Shown: one piece after another, positions 59,721 to 64,000 of the stretch
How positions within the stretch are numbered: the first letter of the stretch is position 1
Layout: every line of letters begins with the position of its first letter
The notes under the pieces: generated by a model
What the model was told of the DNA's origin: nothing
What the model saw: the letters and a program-made list of their open reading frames with translations, nothing else
The model's database searches: none
Translations under genes and position numbers: made by a program
Assembly (NCBI GenBank): GCA_027579435.1
Contig: JANBPK010000951.1
Span: 1 to 64,000, forward strand
DNA length: 64,000 bases
Reading direction: 5' to 3'
Source of the DNA: Candolleomyces eurysporus
Taxonomy: Eukaryota; Basidiomycota; Agaricomycetes; Agaricales; Psathyrellaceae

Positions 59721-60959
59721 CTAGACTTTATGTCCAGGAATTAATAGGCACTGTCCTTCGTGAAGCATAGTGAATTCGAGTACAGGTGAAAACATGGATA
59801 CAGCTATATATGGCCGTAAGAAGGGTAATGAGGACCAGGGATAGTCGAGGGGCAAGGCTGCGATAACAAGTACAAGGGGGAAAAGGAAAGCCATAGAAAT
59901 ATAGAAACGAGCAGGGTGTCTAAGCCAATCCTCTGTGGGATAAATGAACATCTTGTGTATGATAGGTGATAGTGTCCAACTTACTACTCCAGCGCTATCG
60001 TGGAGAAAAGGTTGTTCAGACGGCCTCCGAACGATGATTGATAGGAGTGCCAGTGGGGTTTCTGAACCAGGAAGCAAGCCACCGAAGCCATAATTGTAAG
60101 TGTGCCAGAACACCATGTGGTGCATGTTGCAAGGAACCCTGACGGGCAGCATCGGAGCGATCGATATCCCTTCCCAAAGGAAGAAAGCCGGGAGGCTCAT
60201 GGCCTAAAACCGTACGGTGAGGGGTGCAGAACGTGCACTCAAATAGCCGTGAAGAGACAGGATTGGGCAGGTCCGCGTCTGTGCTCTCAAATCCCGGCGA
60301 AGGGGATCCAGCTGGATGGGAGCCTGAGTATGCTAGTGACAGCCCTTGTAAGCCTGAGAAGAGCACCAGTGCAACATGACCTACCTGTGCCAGAGGACCA
60401 AGAACTGTGCCGCCGTTGGGAGGCATGGCTCAGGCTAGGACAAGCTGGACAATGAAGAGTATGGCCATAATTTATGTTCTGCTGATGCCGTGAGTTGAAG
60501 GCCCCACCTAGAATGAATCCATTCGCCGGAGAAGGTGGCGGGTATCGATGTTGCTGGTGAGGTTGGCCCTGCCAGGGGGTCTGCTCGTAAAGAGATTGAC
60601 TGTCATCTGTTGTCGTTAGGTCAGCAAAGCCGGTCATGATCTGAATCACCGGTAATCTCAGCGTGGCTGTGTCGGGGAAGGCCATGTCGAGGAACTAGCC
60701 TGCACGTAAGTGTTCAAGGAAATTGGCACTTACGGAGCGGCCATCTACCGTTGAGGCTGGAGTTGTGAGCCTGCGTTGAATTGTCGTTATTTGAGTTGAT
60801 GATCTCAGTAGTCGTCCGGTTTCGAGAGCTATAATCGTTATTGTAGACAGCGTAAGAGTGGTCGATGACGATCATGGTGACTGTAGGAGCTGCTGGGGCT
60901 GGGCCTTCACGGAGAGGTTCTGGGTAGCTTTCCTGAGGTGATGAATTTCGGGTAGGCAT
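59721..60959 (-). CDS. Uncertain gene: Asn/Ser-rich N-terminus and hydrophobic C-terminus
   Basis: The ATG at 60959 begins MPTRNSSPQESYPEPL, followed by an Asn-, Ser- and Thr-rich stretch, such as NSNNDNSTQAHNSSLN, with a good donor after it near 60747. Further exons read SLYEQTPWQGQPHQ and FNSRHQQNINYGHTLHCP. Toward 60200-59721 the frame is hydrophobic with segments FISMAFLFPLVLVIA-like in character. I cannot connect all of it, and I do not recognise the family. It could be two separate units or a decayed gene. Confidence 0.3.
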
Positions 60960-61376
60960 GGAGCAGACAGTCTGGAGAAGTCAGCACCACAAGCAAGTGT
61001 AGGAACGGAACGAAGAAGTTTTGAATTTGTTTCTTTTATTATTGGGGCGGCTCGAAGAGCATTTCTACAATCTCTCACGGTGCGACAGGGTAAGTTGAAT
61101 CGCTTACGGTGTTTGGCTCCGCGAGTGATGTCTAACAACCTGAGGGCCGCTGCGAAGTCTTGGGCTCGCTACTGATGTGTGTGTTCGAAAATATAAATAA
61201 AAAAATNAAAAAAATCGAAGAGAAAGAGAAAAATAAGAGAAGAGAAAGAGGTGTAGCCCACGTTGATAGCAACTCACACTTGATAGGGCAAACCGGCAGT
61301 GACTGTTGTCAGGGTAAGAGAGCGTTGCCGGTCAGGGAACGGCGATTCTCAGATGGGAAATTAGTAATATTGAAAT

Positions 61377-61384
61377 CACAGCCA
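61377..61384 (+). repeat. Left 8-bp target-site duplication (CACAGCCA)
   Basis: CACAGCCA here is repeated exactly at 62541-62548, next to the two ends of the element. An 8-bp duplication is the typical size for hAT transposons. Confidence 0.6.
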
Positions 61385-62540
61385 CCGAGGTAGGGAATTC
61401 CCTACCTTTCCCTACCTCGTCAAATAATCACCACAGCACTTAAAACTCCAGGAAAATTCAGACATCATCCACAGATTTTTGAGAGCGAGCTCACAAATTT
61501 TTGAATTGATCCAATGGGTAGGTATTTTTCTGAATGCATTTCTTTCGATTTCCCTAGCGGATCTTGATAAGATATGATAAGGGAGCTGATCCGTTGGTAG
61601 GTAATCCCGAGTTCCTGGCTGGCAGGTTCACTCCCCTGCGGTTTCCATGATATCTCGTCATATATTCAACCGTTTCTTTCGCTCTTTTTTTGCGTTTGAG
61701 ACGTGCGATTTATACGAATAGAAAAAACCCTCACACCCCTCACACGAGATAATTGGAGACCTGGAAGTATTAGAATTGCATCTGATTTATCTGAGCAAAG
61801 GGTAGGGGAAGGCAACATTGTAATTTCGACTTTATGAGGTGAGTTCTAAATCAATATCTCTTATTCTTGGCTTAATGAGCTCACTAAAGCTATGTGTTTA
61901 TGTCAAGGTATAATACATAGTACCGTGCTTCCTCAAAGCTGAGCCTGTCCAGGCATACTATAAACTTAGGTAGGCAGATGTTTAGGTCTACATCTTGGTG
62001 AGTTAAACATCATCTCATTTCCTGTTTATTTTCCTGTATTTTTGTAGCTCCTAGGTCTATAAGAGCCATAAGAAAACTGCAATAGGTGCCCTCAACACTC
62101 TGATATGCTGCATCCTTCACACTGACAAAGATGGCTGATGCTCCACCCATATTTTCATGTTCTCACAGTGAGTTTTGACTCATTTCTGTTGTTTCTTTCT
62201 CAGCTGTGCTCATGAAATGTGTACAAACCTGTCAATATCAAATAAGTTTTGCAAAAACCATTCAAAAACCCAGAAATATGGCAAGCACTGTCTGATTATA
62301 CAATATTAGCATAACAAGTCACCTTTGGGTCAATTCAACACACAATTTTGTGCTTTTGGACACTAAAAGCTGATTTGGCACTCCCAGTGCTGGCTTATAT
62401 TGTGCGGGACAGGCAATGTGCAAAAGACTTGGTGTGGAAGAACGAACGAAAAGTTCTGCACGCCCGAAATGATGGGCGGTACCGCATTTGGCAGTCCCAT
62501 CACCGATTTAAACTCCGACGCCTAGGGAATAGGTAGGGAA
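61385..62540. mobile_element. Non-autonomous hAT-like DNA element with terminal inverted repeats
   Basis: The right end (62523-62540), read on the minus strand, is TTCCCTACCTATTCCCTA. A near-identical 17-base copy with one base fewer begins at 61398 on the plus strand, 13 bp inside the left flanking repeat; those 13 bp make a second, nested palindrome with it. The element is about 1.16 kb and AT-rich. It has no open frame long enough for a transposase, so it is non-autonomous. The 8-bp flanking direct repeats fit the hAT superfamily. Near the right end, around 62440-62520, the sequence is GC-richer and contains a short GGGCGGTACCGC-like block. Confidence 0.6.
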
Positions 62541-62548
62541 CACAGCCA
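62541..62548 (+). repeat. Right 8-bp target-site duplication (CACAGCCA)
   Basis: Exact copy of 61377-61384, directly after the right inverted repeat of the element. Confidence 0.6.
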
Positions 62549-63462
62549 TGGTCAGCGAGCCGCTTGCAAGACCATATGTTTGCTACTGCTTATTTCGGAG
62601 GCTATCGGCATGTCTATCATGCACTGCTAGTCGTTCCTTCATCTACTTTAAATGGTCGACCTACGACTTGACCTGGCCCTTTGAACCGCCCTGATTTGGG
62701 GGATCCTCTTCATAAATTGAGCACTGCAATTTGAAACACCGACGTCGCTGCTTGTGACTTACGCTGACTGGACTATCCAGCGATGTCTCTGTATCAAAGC
62801 CAGTGTGGGAACAGCGGAATGTTTCCAACCGACATACGTTCATGTGAACGATATAAATACAATACCGCGGGACGCACCATCTCTACTGACCATTCATACG
62901 AACCAACACGACGTATCGGGCTCTGACCTCATCTTATGACAGTCAAGGTCTTAGAATGACCGCAGCATTGTCTTGACGACAAGGTCGATGCGACGACGTC
63001 AAGCACTTAGCTACTTACCTAGGATCCGCAACCCCGCTGGATATCGGGAAGCATTGGTATGGCGCGTCCTGCTTCACGTGTTGACTTTCGTAGTCACGGT
63101 ATCCACGGCAGGTTGGCTTGGACCGTAACCCATTGTCCTCTTTTTCTCGCCCTGCGTCGCTGTTGTCGTTCCTTTCCTCGCAGAAAACCTTGAGACACAG
63201 ACCAAAGATGTGTATTATTTACGGATCTTGCAGCTCTACTACAGGCTACGCTATCTTTCCCTGATGCTGTGCACCAGCCAAAAAAATGAATGCTTTGTTG
63301 CGCCTCTTGGCTGTCATCTGTACTGATCCCGCGTAACTTTCATTGTGCTTGGACATTGTAAGCAAAATTATCCTCCATTGTGTGTAGGACAGACGTTCTA
63401 ATTCACAACTTTGCCACACGCCTATTATAACTGCTCATGCCCCAAGCACACGGAACCGTTCC
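62549..63462. other. Intergenic region before the right-edge gene
   Basis: Short open frames only, none with a known motif. This region should contain the upstream regulatory sequence of the gene starting at 63565. No RNA gene was seen. Confidence 0.5.
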
Positions 63463-63469
63463 TATAAAT
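63463..63469 (+). promoter_or_regulatory. TATA box of the right-edge gene
   Basis: TATAAAT, 102 bp before the ATG at 63565, within a good consensus context. Confidence 0.6.
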
Positions 63470-63564
63470 ATGGTCCCCGTACGATAGCGTTTCTCTCCCA
63501 CCACACATGCTCGAAGAACACACCCCAAACTGACCAACAGGTGGCTGACCAAAACTATCTCATC

Positions 63565-64000
63565 ATGCCCCTTATTCGTAACATGTCGTTCGTGTATACC
63601 CCGGCGACGAGTTCTTGGCCGTCGGCTGGGCCCTACTCACTCCTGCGCGCTCACCACCCGTTCACCACGGTCGATAACGGACTAATGGCTCCCGGCGAAG
63701 GACTCAATGCTGACTTCTGGGGTCCTAGTCGATCCGTGACAGGTCTAGACGCCCTATTCGTGTGGGACGGTGACTTTCAAGCCGACCGCTATCCAGTTGG
63801 ACCGACTGTCGACACTAGAGATATTTTTCCTACAGAGGTAATGGATCTCGGGTCTCGGAGTGCCCGGCAGTCTAGTGGAGAGGTATCTCCCACCGGACAG
63901 GATGGCGATCCTGGTTTCTTCAACCCATCTCGCGATGAGAACACTCAGACTACGTTGAACATCCGCTCATGCGCCCTCATCTGTCCCTTGCCCAGCAGCA
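63565..64000 (+). CDS. Partial uncharacterised protein at the right edge
   Basis: The ATG at 63565 begins MPLIRNMSFVYTPATSSWPS, and the frame stays open for at least 145 codons to the window edge. The visible part contains ADFWGPSRSVTGLDALF and is rich in Pro, Ser, Asp and Gly, with no signal peptide or known motif. A TATA box precedes it. A second in-frame ATG lies six codons further in (MSFVYTP), so the exact start is open. The rest lies outside the window. Confidence 0.6.
   Translation, partial: MPLIRNMSFVYTPATSSWPSAGPYSLLRAHHPFTTVDNGLMAPGEGLNADFWGPSRSVTGLDALFVWDGDFQADRYPVGPTVDTRDIFPTEVMDLGSRSARQSSGEVSPTGQDGDPGFFNPSRDENTQTTLNIRSCALICPLPSS

Overview
This window looks like draft genomic DNA from a mushroom-forming basidiomycete (Agaricomycetes). 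Genes lie on both strands, are closely packed, and are cut by many short introns (about 45-70 nt, nearly all GT-AG). The gene set is fungal and eukaryotic: dynactin p62, an Artemis/SNM1 nuclease, a bifunctional Egt1, Tam41, a glucoamylase with a starch-binding domain, an arrestin-like protein, an SYLF protein and gelsolin/fragmin. Scattered N characters and single-base frame breaks show that the assembly is imperfect, so some apparent lesions may be sequencing errors.

Left part (1-7.1 kb): a 36-bp minisatellite that reads as 12-codon peptide repeats on the minus strand, then an imperfect tandem segmental duplication. The two copies (about 1935-3775 and 4240-6130) each carry the 5' part of an uncharacterised gene and the 3' part of DCTN4. 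The left copy keeps the full uncharacterised gene and a ruined DCTN4 fragment; the right copy keeps intact DCTN4 and a ruined fragment of the other gene.

Middle left (7.5-21 kb): an Artemis-type DNA-processing nuclease with a long C-terminal tail and a GC-AG intron, a kinase remnant, a small unknown gene, a broken acidic zinc-cluster-like gene, a two-pass membrane protein with PPxY motifs, an arrestin-like protein and an ARO8/KAT-type aminotransferase. Middle (22-31 kb): a secreted GH15-CBM20 glucoamylase, a PA-TM-RING protein with an unusual RING ligand, and a three-finger CCCH protein.

Middle right (32.6-44.3 kb): two head-to-head membrane-anchored aspartic proteases, a second aminotransferase paralogue with a long C-terminal tail, an SYLF protein and a type II membrane phosphodiesterase of the ENPP type. 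Right part (44.6-64 kb): Egt1 for ergothioneine, a DHHC palmitoyltransferase, an acyl-CoA thioesterase-like protein, a small unknown helical protein, a gelsolin/fragmin, a family X DNA polymerase homologue whose catalytic residues all appear to be replaced, Tam41, a non-autonomous hAT-like element with terminal inverted repeats and 8-bp flanking repeats, and the start of an unknown gene at the right edge.

The genes do not form one pathway. Two themes recur: local duplication (the dynactin segment, two aminotransferases, two aspartic proteases) and possible mitochondrial import (Tam41 and the polymerase homologue, which are adjacent). The most notable candidates for follow-up are the polymerase homologue without catalytic residues, the reciprocal dynactin duplication, the coding minisatellite and the hAT-like element.
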